Of a DNA stretch of 64,000 nt, positions 14,501 through 31,086 are shown piece by piece. The stretch's first letter is position 1. Every line of letters starts with the position of its first letter. Position numbers and translations under genes: made by a program. Location: NCBI RefSeq assembly GCF_036370855.1, contig NC_088105.1:14451619-14515618 (forward strand), in the 5' to 3' direction. This DNA is from Dromaius novaehollandiae. Taxonomy: Eukaryota > Chordata > Aves > Casuariiformes > Dromaiidae. Under the pieces are notes generated by a model. That model saw only the letters and a list, made by a program, of their open reading frames with translations. It was not told the origin of the DNA and ran no database searches.

Positions 14501-17500
14501 GGGGGGTTGCTATTTTACAGTAAAATTATTTAATATCAATGCTTGTCTTCCCTTGTGCTGGTGGGTGACTCAACAGGATTCACAGACCATGGTTACAAGA
14601 AATGCAACAAGCTCAGCACTATCATAAAGAGGTTCCCATTCCCCCTCACTTACCTTTTACCAGCTTTGGCTGGTACAGACTCAGTGAACCAATACATCTC
14701 ATAATGTGGCAAAAGACCAACCCAGAAAAGACACAAAGAAAACCTACAGAAAACTGCTGGCTGATGAGCTGAATTGGCTCATGGAAGTTTAATGAGCATC
14801 TGAACCATCATGAGAGAAGAACAGAACCATGCAGTCAAAAGCAAATGCAGGTTGGGAGGACCAAGATCTTCTACTCTCATCAGTGGCAAATTACCAGCTC
14901 AACCATTTGCTTGAGAAAATATAGCCTTAGAAAACACTATCAGTACTCCCAAGACAGCTTGTCAGTTTGGATCTCTGACAAAGGCTAACTTCCCCCAAAG
15001 CGAAAGTGACCAAAGCTAAATATGTATTACAAATCCCCTCAAAATATAAAACCAATTTCTTTCATTTGTCTCTTGATTTTTATTTTTCACTTTCCTGTGA
15101 CTATCTCAGTACTTATTCAGTCACAATACCTCAGTCCAGGCAAAGCTCATCTGACAAGAAATCCAAGCATACATGTATCTATATCAAAAGTTTTGATTTT
15201 GCTAAGCCACTGCACTTGACTAACAAACAAAACTAGAACATTAAAAAGATATTCCAATTTTAAACTCTTGGCAGGTTACTTCTGAAACATATATTTCATG
15301 CCACCAAGCGGCATAACTAGGTACTACTATTTTAAAAAAATGAACATTTTTGTTAACTGCTTTCCACACTGGAAAATTAGTAAGTTCTTAGAGTCACTCC
15401 AGCACAGTCAGCCTCCTTAAAGAACAGCAGGTGAAGGATGGGGAAGATCAGATGATGATCAGAAAGCTCCTTAATCTCAAAAGGCAAAGGGAAATTTAAT
15501 ACTTTCAGTCTTCAGAAGACAGTAAAATATGAGTGCTTCAAAGAATGCTACAATATAACACAGACTTCTGACTGTTAGCCTTTAATTTTATAGTGTTTTT
15601 GTTAACAAGTTTAATGTTGTGCAAATTTTGTGATTTACATTCTGTAACTCCAACTTCAAGCTCAAAAAAAAAAAACCCATCATCTTAGCTACTTGCTTCT
15701 AGACACAGTGCCATGCAGCAGAAAGAAACTGGATGGGGGCGGGGGGGGAAGCAAACAAAGTGGAGCAAAGAGACAAGTGCTTTCAAATTTTTCAGAGGCC
15801 ACAAGAACGGCCATTCTGGGAGAACCTCACCTTGTGACAAGAAACAAGACAGATAAAATGAGGGTAAATCATCTTTAATCTGAAAATCTCCCTAGGTTCA
15901 AATCAGAGTTACTTCTTCCTGCCAGGTAATACCCTTTGAGAGTTATACTAAGAATTTTCCCTGAGGTTCTTTGTGTCAAGGCAATTCCATAGCCACAGCC
16001 TACTGATCATTAACAGTGTGTTTGATTAGGTACAAAGTGTAACCTAATAAAACAGTATTCATGAGACTAATCAAACTACAAAGATACTAGGTAAACTACT
16101 GCTGAGCATCATGTCATAACAGAGACAGACACTGCTCAGCAGAACTGAGGAGCTACAGCAAGGGATGAATAAAGAAAACAGTATTAGAAAAGACCAAGTC
16201 ATCCAGAGGAGCGTGAAACACTAAGAAATGGGATTATAAACGAATCAAATGAAAGATAATTATCTGCACAACAAAAGCACATGTATGGAGAAGCCCGGAG
16301 AGCTAAGGATATACCTAACACTATTTTCCACATTTCTATTTTTACTTAGAAATGCATAGAGACTGCTTTATATCTTGAAATTTACATACAAAGCACTTTT
16401 CGGTTTGTGGAAAAAGCAGTCTATGTGTGAGACTTCTTAAAAAACCTGATGATTTGCCCTTTGATGTGAATGCTAAGTAGCTTTGTAATTAAAAGGTATA
16501 GGGATATCTTTTTTGTTTAAACTGTTACATTTACCACTGTTTGAGAAGCAGGTGTTCAAAAATAAACACACACACACTTCTACTTTCATTCAAGTTACTT
16601 TTTCTTGTCATTCTTTCCTGCAAACAAAAACACTGATGTGCAGAGCAGCCTGTCAAAGCTAACACAGAATTTCAGTACTATTCTGCATTTAATGAAACAC
16701 AGTGGATTACACTAGCATAAACAACTTTTCTGTATTTTCCAATATAAACTTGCGTTTCTCATTTAAATAATTAAAATTTAAAACTTCCAGACAAAAATGG
16801 TCTAGAAAGTCTTATAATACAATCCCACTTGAGTCATACTGACCTGACTAAGTAGCATTTGAGAAACATAAGAGAAAACAACTGTACTGAAGTAAACATC
16901 TCTTCCTATAATCTTTGTTGAAAGTGGTTTCAAAACATAGTTTGCTCATTCAGCTTAAAATAGAACATTTACTAAATAATTCTTTAGGCACAGAAGAGTT
17001 ACTTATTCTTATTTATTCTCCAGCTCTCTCCTAGGAGTTTTACCATTCTATGCATGAAAAATTTTTTTTCTGACTTAACAGATCAATCAGACATGCTTTG
17101 TTAATCATCTTTTAATACACAGTTCCTATTCTCCCAGAATTTGTTAAAGTAATTCCACCTTGTAAAATACTCATCTTTGTGCACATTTTAACAAATTCTA
17201 GTTTATCTTTCAGTATTAAAAGCTGTTTCATGATCTAAGAAAACTATTGAACTTGCCATACCTGTTTAGCAAAAAATATTGTATCCAGTCTGGAATCCTG
17301 AACAACAGAACCTGCCGGTTCTTCTCCGGGCTGCCATTTGAAGAGGAAGATCAACCCATGTACTGGCCTGAAAAATAAAATTGGTAGGGGGAAAAAAAAA
17401 ATCCACTGTATTGATGAAAAATATCAAAGCCAGAAACCTCTACTATTATTTAATTGTATCCTGGTACAGTAACTCAGTTAATTATTTCTTTCTAAACATA

Positions 17501-20192
17501 GGGAACCTGTACTGAAATTTGCAGACATGGTCTTTAAGAAGAACATATTTCAGACTTCTTTCCATACGCACCAAACAATCCCAATTTGAAGTAGTGTTTA
17601 GTTAGTAATTTTCATAAGTCTGGACTGGTTTTACTGCTCATTGCAACTATTATAGTTGTACAACACCCCTGTGAATTTGTTAGTAACAAATAAATAGCTA
17701 CTAAAAGCTTTGCCAATCATACATAAGAACAGGAACTAAAGTTTTGGTACCCCTTCTAGGCATAAGTGAAACATTCAAAGATAAAAGGAGCTTCTTGTGA
17801 AACTCCACACTTTGAGTTATCACTCTGAGTATTAAGAGAAATCTGTTTTTCTCTTATACTAAAACCTTGCCTTGCTATTCAGACTGCACGTCTGCACAGA
17901 CAATAGCCTTCTCTTACTCCACGTTGTATTTGGTATTCTAGGAAATAATTCTTTCAGAAAACTTCAGCAGCATTAAAGCAAAAACTTGTTCATCATAGCA
18001 ATCTGAATTTAAGGTCAGCTCAACGAGCATGCCACAACAGGTTTACCTACAAAAGGTAAACATGCTACATACTAGATAAGAAACTTTTCAAAAGCTCTGA
18101 TCAGAAGTCTCAGACATCTGCTTAAACAATGGATCTCTTGAGGGATCTAAAAAATCCTAAGAACTAACATATACTTTAACATCTTACTGCTTAACTTAAA
18201 ATATTAGATGTGTGTCTGAGAAGGAAGGAAGCTGTACATCTTTCTAGCTTTGAATGGTGGCCACCTTACAGTGCGACCAAGCTAAGCTGCAACTTTATGA
18301 ACAACACAGGTAATGTTCTGATGAAGAACCATATGAAGCATATTGCAGGTAGCAAATAAACCACTGCTAAAGCAACACTTTTGCCATTCAGGTGCAACTT
18401 GTCAAATATCTTCAGTCAGACAAAAGTTCTACAATCACATCTTCTGTACTAATTGCTACAGCTTCTGAAAGTGTAACTATACAAGTGTAGGATATCTGCG
18501 CAGGAATAGAGCATGGCCCAGGTTAGGTGACATTTTCCTCTTAAAGCCTTATATGTGAACATGGATAACATTTAATGCATCATGGATGGAATGGCAAGAG
18601 AATTAATATTGACTAACTAAGGCAGAATTGTTCCATCAGTCATTGTCAGTTACGACAAGAACATTTGACTTCACACACATATCAAGGTGGTTCTGCAGGA
18701 AAGACAGGTTCCAAACGTGCATAACTACAGTAAGTAATATAAGGCAACAGATGCAATACTTTATGCAAGGAAAGAAAAAAAAAAAACAAGGAAGAGAAGT
18801 AAAGCAATTTGTCAAAGGATATAGCACAAGCCAATGACAAAACCATTAGAAATCTATTTCCATTTTCCAACTGCTATTACCGTCACTTCCCATAAACAGG
18901 GAAGCTAGTTTAAGTACAAAGTCGTCAATAAAAGGTCATTTAATTGCCAAGTACTGGATTAAATCAACACCCTAACAGACTTCCTTGGAAGCTGAAAAAA
19001 ACATTACCATGAGTTGAGTACACATTTTTAGTGAGTTTAAACAGATTTAAATTTAAAGTGCAGATTAGAAAAGAAAGTGGCTTACTTCAATTTTTCAAAG
19101 TTCTCTGGTTCCAAACTCCATATTTCTTCAACCTGTGCTCCTCTGCAACCTGAACATGGAAAGATACAGGTTTCTACAACTACCCCATTTAAAAAGGACA
19201 CAACCAGTAAGAAAAGAGACACAAACAAAATTGGAGTAGTAGTTACAATGTGTATGTCCGCCTCAGAATAAAGTCTATTTACAAGCTCATTTAAAAAAGC
19301 ACTGGTCAAGAGAAATTATTTCAGGAGTTTCCTCTGTGTATGCTGAAGTTGTCTTTGTAATGCAACTGTATTAAAAAGAGAAAAGAAAAAAAGAGCAGAA
19401 GAGATTAATGTATCTTTCATCCCCTCTCATGTCCTGGGAAGAAGAAAACACACCATTGAAGTAAGACTTTAAAGACATTTTCAGCTAGTCTAAAGCAGAA
19501 CTTGACACATTATGTACCTCTAGACAATCTTCTGAAGGTAGCATATGGAAAATATTGTAAACAATACACTCAAGCAAGACATTAGCATAAGGCAGAGTCT
19601 GTAAAAGTTCAGACATGTACTACGTGGAAGATCAAGCTATTAGTCAAATAGAAACACAAAAGAAGAGCTAGGCCTGGGGTCACTTGTGAGCTGTAAAGAC
19701 ACACCAGAAATTATAAATCAGTGTAACCTAGAATAAAATCATTTCGCATCTTTGGCCAAAATCCTGCGCAGACACATCTGCTGTTACAGCCACATACTCA
19801 CAATACTGCCCATTACAGCAGAAGCAAGTGAACGCTGAGTCTTGCAAATCCCCTTGCAGGACACCCAGCCCCTGCCAGGCTCGCTGCCTGCTCCCCGGAG
19901 GAACCAGGGGCCTCTTTCCCGCAGACTCTGAAATCCAGGCAGCCCCCACACGGCCCCCAGATGCCCCCGGCACTCGGCAACGCAGCTGTTCTCCCCCCCC
20001 CGCGACACTGCGCCCAGTCCTCCCCCGGGCCGGGCCGGGCCGCGGCCTCAGAGCGCCGCCGCCCGCCCGCCCGGGGCACGCCGCCGCCCCGCCAGCCCCT
20101 GCTCCCTCACCGAAGCCCTTGATGAGCTCGGTGAAGACGCCCGGGTCGCTCTCCATGAGGCACCACTCGCCGGCGCTGCTGCCTCCCGCCAT
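2536..20192 (-). CDS. UCHL5: UCHL5 (UCH37), ubiquitin C-terminal hydrolase L5, 11 coding exons
   Basis: Cysteine deubiquitinase of the UCH family. It trims ubiquitin chains at the 26S proteasome through RPN13/ADRM1 and is also a subunit of INO80. Coding exons, 5' to 3': 20192-20111, 19149-19086, 17367-17262, 8842-8717, 8630-8569, 8483-8353, 7571-7508, 6431-6329, 5850-5737, 3989-3891, 2580-2536. All junctions obey GT-AG and the frame is open, giving 331 residues (330 with the alternative exon 9 acceptor); the human protein is 329/328. The catalytic set is present: Gln84, Cys90 (in NNAC), His166 and Asp181, matching human Gln82, Cys88, His164 and Asp179. The two-residue shift comes from the N-terminus [11 protein letters not shown]. 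The C-terminal ULD/coiled-coil region and the Lys/Glu-rich tail used for RPN13 binding are kept. The start ATG sits in a CpG island with a strong GCCGCCATGG context. Confidence 0.97.
2581..3890 (-). other. UCHL5: UCHL5 intron 10
   Basis: AT-rich non-coding sequence between exons 10 and 11. I see no RNA gene or mobile element in it. Confidence 0.85.
3891..3989 (-). CDS. UCHL5: UCHL5 coding exon 10
   Basis: 99 nt, residues 285-317 ([20 protein letters not shown]...LVEK). Essentially the human sequence. Donor AAAAA|GTGAGT. Confidence 0.96.
4235..4268. repeat. 17-bp direct tandem duplication
   Basis: The unit CTGACAAGTATTGCCAT occurs twice head to tail with no mismatch and is followed by CTGA. 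It lies in UCHL5 intron 9. Confidence 0.95.
4494..4514. repeat. Poly(G) run, 21 bases
   Basis: An uninterrupted G run is seen directly. On the UCHL5 sense strand it is poly(C). Confidence 0.95.
4642..4662. repeat. Poly(T) run, 21 bases
   Basis: An uninterrupted T run, poly(A) on the UCHL5 sense strand. Confidence 0.95.
5026..5053. repeat. Poly(C) run followed by short (CA)n
   Basis: About 13 C bases, then AAA, then a short CA run. Confidence 0.9.
5737..5850 (-). CDS. UCHL5: UCHL5 coding exon 9 (tandem acceptor)
   Basis: 114 nt when the first AG is used, giving residues 247-284 starting [12 protein letters not shown]. The acceptor is AAGGAG (NAGNAG). Use of the second AG starts the exon at 5847, drops one Glu and keeps the frame. 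Human UCHL5 has 329- and 328-residue forms that fit the same choice. Confidence 0.94.
5851..6328 (-). other. UCHL5: UCHL5 intron 8
   Basis: Non-coding. Nothing recognised apart from the NAGNAG acceptor at its 3' end. Confidence 0.85.
6329..6431 (-). CDS. UCHL5: UCHL5 coding exon 8
   Basis: 103 nt, residues 212-246 ([19 protein letters not shown]...RQLAE). This begins the helical ULD region. Confidence 0.96.
6432..7507 (-). other. UCHL5: UCHL5 intron 7
   Basis: Non-coding, with an A-rich run at about 6536-6565. No gene or element recognised. Confidence 0.85.
7508..7571 (-). CDS. UCHL5: UCHL5 coding exon 7
   Basis: 64 nt, residues 191-211 plus two bases ([20 protein letters not shown]). Acceptor TTTCTAG|GTGC and donor CAAAA|GTAAAT. 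Confidence 0.96.
7572..8352 (-). other. UCHL5: UCHL5 intron 6
   Basis: Non-coding. The only sizeable open frame (8075-8323, +) has no recognisable motif. Confidence 0.85.
8353..8483 (-). CDS. UCHL5: UCHL5 coding exon 6 (catalytic His and Asp)
   Basis: 131 nt, residues 147-190 plus one base. It carries [19 protein letters not shown] with His166 and Asp181. Confidence 0.97.
8569..8630 (-). CDS. UCHL5: UCHL5 coding exon 5
   Basis: 62 nt, residues 127-146 plus two bases of Arg147 ([20 protein letters not shown]). It is flanked by two very short introns of 86 and 85 nt. Confidence 0.96.
8717..8842 (-). CDS. UCHL5: UCHL5 coding exon 4 (catalytic cysteine)
   Basis: 126 nt, residues 85-126. It begins [10 protein letters not shown] with nucleophile Cys90. 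Differences from human here are mild (CAHQDIH versus CTHQDVH). Confidence 0.97.
9238..9290. repeat. Purine-rich (GA/A) low-complexity tract
   Basis: About 50 bases, almost all A and G. It lies in UCHL5 intron 3. Confidence 0.85.
12532..12554. repeat. Poly(A) run, 23 bases
   Basis: An uninterrupted A run. No poly(A) signal or open frame just upstream supports a retrocopy. Confidence 0.93.
17262..17367 (-). CDS. UCHL5: UCHL5 coding exon 3
   Basis: 106 nt, completing Lys49 and coding 50-84. It ends FFAKQ, where Gln84 is the oxyanion-hole glutamine. Acceptor TTTTTCAG|GCC and donor AACAG|GTATGG. Confidence 0.97.
17368..19085 (-). other. UCHL5: UCHL5 intron 2
   Basis: AT-rich non-coding sequence. 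No gene or element recognised. Confidence 0.85.
19086..19149 (-). CDS. UCHL5: UCHL5 coding exon 2
   Basis: 64 nt, residues 28-48 plus two bases of 49 ([15 protein letters not shown]...). Acceptor TTCAG|GTTGC and donor TTGAA|GTAAG. Confidence 0.96.
19150..20110 (-). other. UCHL5: UCHL5 intron 1
   Basis: Non-coding. Its upstream 250 bp belong to the CpG island; the rest is AT-rich with nothing recognised. Confidence 0.85.
20111..20192 (-). CDS. UCHL5: UCHL5 coding exon 1
   Basis: Residues 1-27 plus one base of codon 28, beginning [18 protein letters not shown]. The donor reads GGCTTCG|GTGAG on the minus strand. The exon lies in the CpG island. Confidence 0.95.
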
Positions 20193-20197
20193 GGCGG
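20186..20197. promoter_or_regulatory. UCHL5: CCGCCATGGCGG palindrome over the UCHL5 start codon
   Basis: A perfect 12-bp palindrome contains the UCHL5 ATG and a YY1-type ATGGCGG core on both strands. YY1 binding is an inference from the motif. Confidence 0.5.
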
Positions 20198-20550
20198 CGG
20201 CCGCGGGCTCCCAGGCGCCGCCGCTGCCGCCGGCCGGCTACGCTGCGAGGTGCGGGCACGCCGCTCCCTTCCCGGCAGGCCGCGCGGCCCACGCTGCCGC
20301 AGTCATCTCTATGGTGAGGCGCGGGGCGGGGCAGGAAGCGCCCGCCGCGACCGGATGCGGGGCAGCGGCGGGGCGGGGCGGGCGCGGCCGCATCCGGGTC
20401 CTGGAGATGCTGTCAGGGAGCCGGGCGGGGCGGGGCCGCGGTCGGGGGCGCCTCACGGAGCCGCGCAGCCTCGGGCCGCCCCAGGGGGACGCGCCGCCGC
20501 CGCCGCCACTGCTCCCCGCGGCGCCCCGGCCGCGCTCAGCGCTCGGCCTC

Positions 20551-20560
20551 GCAGGCAAGT
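20551..20560 (+). promoter_or_regulatory. RO60: Candidate GC-type splice donor of RO60 5' UTR exon 1
   Basis: The plus strand reads GCAG|GCAAGT, which matches the strict consensus of GC-AG intron donors. It lies in the CpG island upstream of the RO60 coding exons, whose first acceptor has a UTR segment. A GT donor elsewhere, for example ATG|GTGAGG near 20313, is an alternative. Confidence 0.35.
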
Positions 20561-20750
20561 GCGCGGGGCGGGGCAGGGCAGGGCGGGGCGGGGCGGCTCC
20601 CCCCGGCGGAGGCCGCTGCGCCGCCGCCCGGCCCTCGCCCCAGAGCGGCGGGGCCCGCGGAAACGGGTCGCCGCTCCCGGGGGCTCGGAGGCGCCTCCTG
20701 AGGCGTCTGGATGGGTGGTAGCGGGGGGAGCTGGGCAGCCGCGTCGCTTC

Positions 20751-23125
20751 GGGTTTTTGGATCTCTTTGCCCATGATTTGTGTTTTACGCCTTCCTCGCA
20801 GCGGCGAGCTGAGCTCGGGGGTTCTCAGGCACCTGCCTGAGGTGCTTTTTTCTCCTCATTGTGTTCTAGATCAGTTAAACTGCCTTTCCTCCGCAGGCTA
20901 TAGCGTTTTTAAGCAAGTAGGTTTTAAGCAAACCTTTTAAGGAGAATTAAGCAAATTCTTAAGTGGAATTTTTGAGCCAATAAGTAGTTCCTATAGCCTA
21001 GTATCCAGTGTAGGAATCTTTATTTGGTGGTTATGGCACTTGTGATTTGGGAAACGCTCTGCTGACATCCCTGTTTAGGTGGAGAGGCTTATATTCTGAA
21101 GTGCAACAGCTTATATTTTTGTCAAAGTTCTGCTGTAATATGTGTGTATTTTGTTTAAAAACATAGATGAGCGTGACAGTTAATAGTCTCTCTGCTCAGT
21201 AAACTTGAAGTTATTCTTTATAATCCTCAGTTCAATGATAATACTAAACTCTGAAAGAGCAAGTGAATACAGTTTCTTGTAGAACAGAAGGCATATGGTT
21301 TTGAAGTATTTGAATTTAAACTGGACAGTGTAAATTATTGTCTTTAAAATTGCAATGCAGTTTTTTTCATAAAACATTCAACTTAGTCAAAATTTAATTC
21401 TATGTGTTTTCTCAGAGTTTACTTCATCATCATCGACATAGCAGTTCAGTTTAAGAACTTGTTAAGTTAGAACTTGTATTTCTATTAAAGTTTTCTGCTT
21501 TAAGTATGGTTTCTTTCACACACCCCCGAAACTTACACTTTAGGATGTTTTGCTTCTTCAGAAGACCAGGGCTAAATTGTCAAAATAGTTATAAGAGAAA
21601 TAACAAAGGCTGACTTACAGAACTCAGTCATATTAATGGTACAGCAATATAAGGACAGAATATAATGGGCCCACTGATGGTTATTTACTACATAGTTTTG
21701 GATGCAGATAGCACCCTGCTTCAGACGGGGAAGAATGGAGGCTTTCTTTCTTGTCTGTTGCAGAGAAAGGAGAATTTTCTGTCAAATAGAAAGTTGGGAA
21801 GCTGTTTGTAAGTCAATATGTAACTTACCTAAACTGAGAAAAAAGTATATTCTGACTACATTAGTGACATTTATAGGCGCTAGCTTATCCTGCTCACTGA
21901 AGCAGTGGCTTTTATCTTCAATATTCAGAAAACCAGGTCAAAGATAGGTATCCGCTATCCTTAAAAAGCTTGAAGTTGATTTCTTTGAAATGTCCTTCGT
22001 ATGTGCTCTTTCAGGATATAAATGTCAACATATTTTGAGGTCTGTCTAGAGTTTGTTTGGGTTTTGGGGGGAGGGTGAGTGGTAAAATAGTACCTCTTAG
22101 CACTACTTAATGTCTTTCTATTGACATTTTAATGGTTTTTTAATTGTATTTAACATCCTATTTATATTATTAGGTAAGGACTGAGAAAGCTGACTTTGTT
22201 GTTGTCATATTCCTCTGGGGATAGTGGGGGTGATTTTTGTTGTTTTTTTTTTTTTTCCTCACTCATGTTTTTTTTTCCTCATGGTTTCATTTCACCTGCA
22301 TTTGTTTCCATTAAAATCTTACAGTTTGAATTTTACCATGCTAGATCTTCTTTGAGTAAGAACAGTGTTGTACGCCTACAAGCATTAAAGCAGAACTCTC
22401 TTGCAACTCAGAGTGTGTAAAAAACCCTGAAAGACTGAGAATGTTTATGATGTTTCTTGCTTTTTAATGTCAGATGTAAAGTAAAACAGAATTTGGTGCT
22501 GTGTCTGTGTATTTTCCTGGACCTCACTTCAAATCTGGTAGAATTTGAGCCTGTAATAAAGAGAACTTTTTTTCTCTCCTTGAGCTTCTGTTGTTAAAAA
22601 GCTGTTGTCTAAGCACACTGAAATCCACCCTTTTTAAACTCTCACAGTTTCGTCTGACTAAATTTTTTTTCAGTATTTTACCTGTTTACTTTAGCATTGC
22701 ATTTCTGCTGTTTCTTCAGTTGGTCAGTAGTACCAATCCTTCAGCAGAACAGAGTTGGACAAGATCTGAGATATGAACAAATTTAGCATGCAATCCAGAA
22801 AGCTACCAAGAAAGCAGTATCATATTAGAAGTAGCAGTAGGGCATAGCATAAGCCATCCTTTCTGTATGCCACTCATGGGGTTTAAGTAGCTTCTAGACT
22901 GGTTTTAAGGAAATGAATTTATCACCTTTGTACCTTCAGAGATTTTTTTTGTTTCTTTTTCCCCAAGTGGTATGTTTGCAAGTTTAGAGTATACTTTATA
23001 TTAAAATTATGAAAGAAAAATTACAGGTATGTAGATATGATATATTTACTTACTTAGGGAGTGATAAAAGAATATAGTCAGCACGTTTTCACAGTAGTTT
23101 GTAATAAACTTCACTACTCTTCCAG
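20751..23125 (+). other. RO60: RO60 5' UTR intron (most of intron 1)
   Basis: Non-coding sequence between the CpG island and the first coding exon. It is AT- and T-rich with short open frames only. It ends at CTCTTCCAG|CAG, itself a tandem CAGCAG acceptor that would change the UTR by 3 nt. Confidence 0.7.
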
Positions 23126-23148
23126 CAGATTTCTTAAACGTGTGAACA

Positions 23149-29790
<6,642 letters not shown>

Positions 29791-30125
29791 TTTTCTAGGC
29801 ATCTGCTCTTCCCAGTGGGTCCATTGCTGGCAACAGACTTCACCCTGGGAACTCCCAGCCAAATATGCTTTATTAGAATATGGCACAGTATATACATATC
29901 AGAATGTTACCCTTTATAAAAAGGGAAGACAAGAAAAGCAGATGAGAAATCATTTCTTCTTTTCCTGTTGCACACAGTTTAAAATAACAGTGGGAAGCTT
30001 GCTAAAAGTAGCTGCAGGGTTACACACTATATAATTTAATTTCATTTATAATAGCTTATAAATACAGAGGGACTTTAAAAAAATTTTGTTTTTCCTCCTG
30101 TCACTTTGGAATGCTTGTTTTCAAG

Positions 30126-30131
30126 AATAAA
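30126..30131 (+). terminator. RO60: RO60 candidate proximal poly(A) signal
   Basis: AATAAA 336 nt past the RO60 stop codon. Later AATAAA sites could give longer 3' UTRs. Confidence 0.45.
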
Positions 30132-31061
30132 TTGATGAGTTACTCCTGGGAGGGGCAGGAAAGAAAAGTGATTTAGTCTTTTAATAATGTCAGTTTAACA
30201 ACAACTCAGTTGAGAGGGATTTTTCTTTGGGCTTTTTTTAATCTTTGTATTTTAAACAAGTTACTAAGATTCAGCAGTTTCCATTGTTGTATTTTGAATC
30301 TAAAAAAGAAATATTTTCTGGCACATGTGAGACCATGTAACTGTGATGCAGTATAAAAGTTACCTGGTGGAATTTTACATTGATAACACTGAAAGTAGAA
30401 GAACTTATGCTAATCTTTTCTATTAGAAAGATTATTATCTGGATTTTCAGGAATAAAATTTAATTCTTTTTTTATAAATTGAGGAACAGGTTCTGTACAA
30501 TGTAGTTTCAGAAGTGCTGTTATAGAATTGATGTGCTTTGAAGGAAATTTTACAGACTTAGTAGAGAAAGTGCTTTGAAATGGCTGGGAAGCCACATTCA
30601 TTCCGTGTTTCAACTTCAGGTAGCATCAGTACACTTTCAGTGAGGAAGATCAAGTGCATGTGTCTTAGCCTACTCTTCAAAGTTAAGTGGTAACAACCAG
30701 AAACAAATCAGTTTCATTTTTCAAAAGGATAATGTATTTAATGATACAGAAACAATCTTCTTAATGAGAGTATTTCATTTTTTATCTCTTTATAGATTAA
30801 TATTACTTCTAATTTCTTAATTTAATTCAATCTAACATTTTTCAAAACTACCTCCAGTTTATAGTGAGCAATTCTTAAAAATTTTTCTGAAATGTACAGT
30901 TGCCTCCTTCATGTTCTCAAAATCTTGTTTAGGAAGAGATCAAAACTGGATTTTTTTTTTTTTTTAGTCTGATAATAAGAAGGTGAATAAGGAGAAAGCT
31001 GGTGAATTTCTTACCACTTTGGGACAGGAATTGATAGCAATTCACGTGTATGCGTATTTAA

Positions 31062-31086
31062 GTGTGTGTGTGTTTGTGTGTGTGTG
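31062..31086. repeat. (TG)n microsatellite, interrupted
   Basis: A TG run with one TTTG interruption, downstream of RO60. Confidence 0.9.

Larger units (their letters stand above)
8843..17261 (-). other. UCHL5: UCHL5 intron 3, 8.4 kb
   Basis: The largest UCHL5 intron. It holds a purine-rich tract (9238-9290), an A23 run (12532-12554), a 12-bp inverted repeat (12301-12361), an 8-bp hairpin (11530-11549) and other short A runs. I see no coding exon or known RNA gene on either strand. Confidence 0.8.
19850..20750. promoter_or_regulatory. CpG island, shared UCHL5/RO60 bidirectional promoter
   Basis: A sharp rise in G+C and CpG covers UCHL5 exon 1 and the space toward RO60. No TATA box stands out. 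Several GC boxes (GGGGCGGGG type) occur between about 20320 and 20600. UCHL5 is transcribed leftward from here and RO60 lies rightward, so head-to-head transcription is the natural reading; start sites are not visible. The long open frames on both strands here come from high G+C and are not genes. Confidence 0.88.

Noticed and set aside
15885-15905. tRNA B-box-like GGTTCAAATC (also near 10550 and in the CR1 at 52350)
   Set aside because: No A-box or cloverleaf arms at the right distance; the 52350 match is part of CR1.
19828-20840. Open frames of up to 297 codons on both strands of the UCHL5/RO60 island
   Set aside because: Composition artefact of the CpG island; only the short UCHL5 exon 1 frame matches a known protein.
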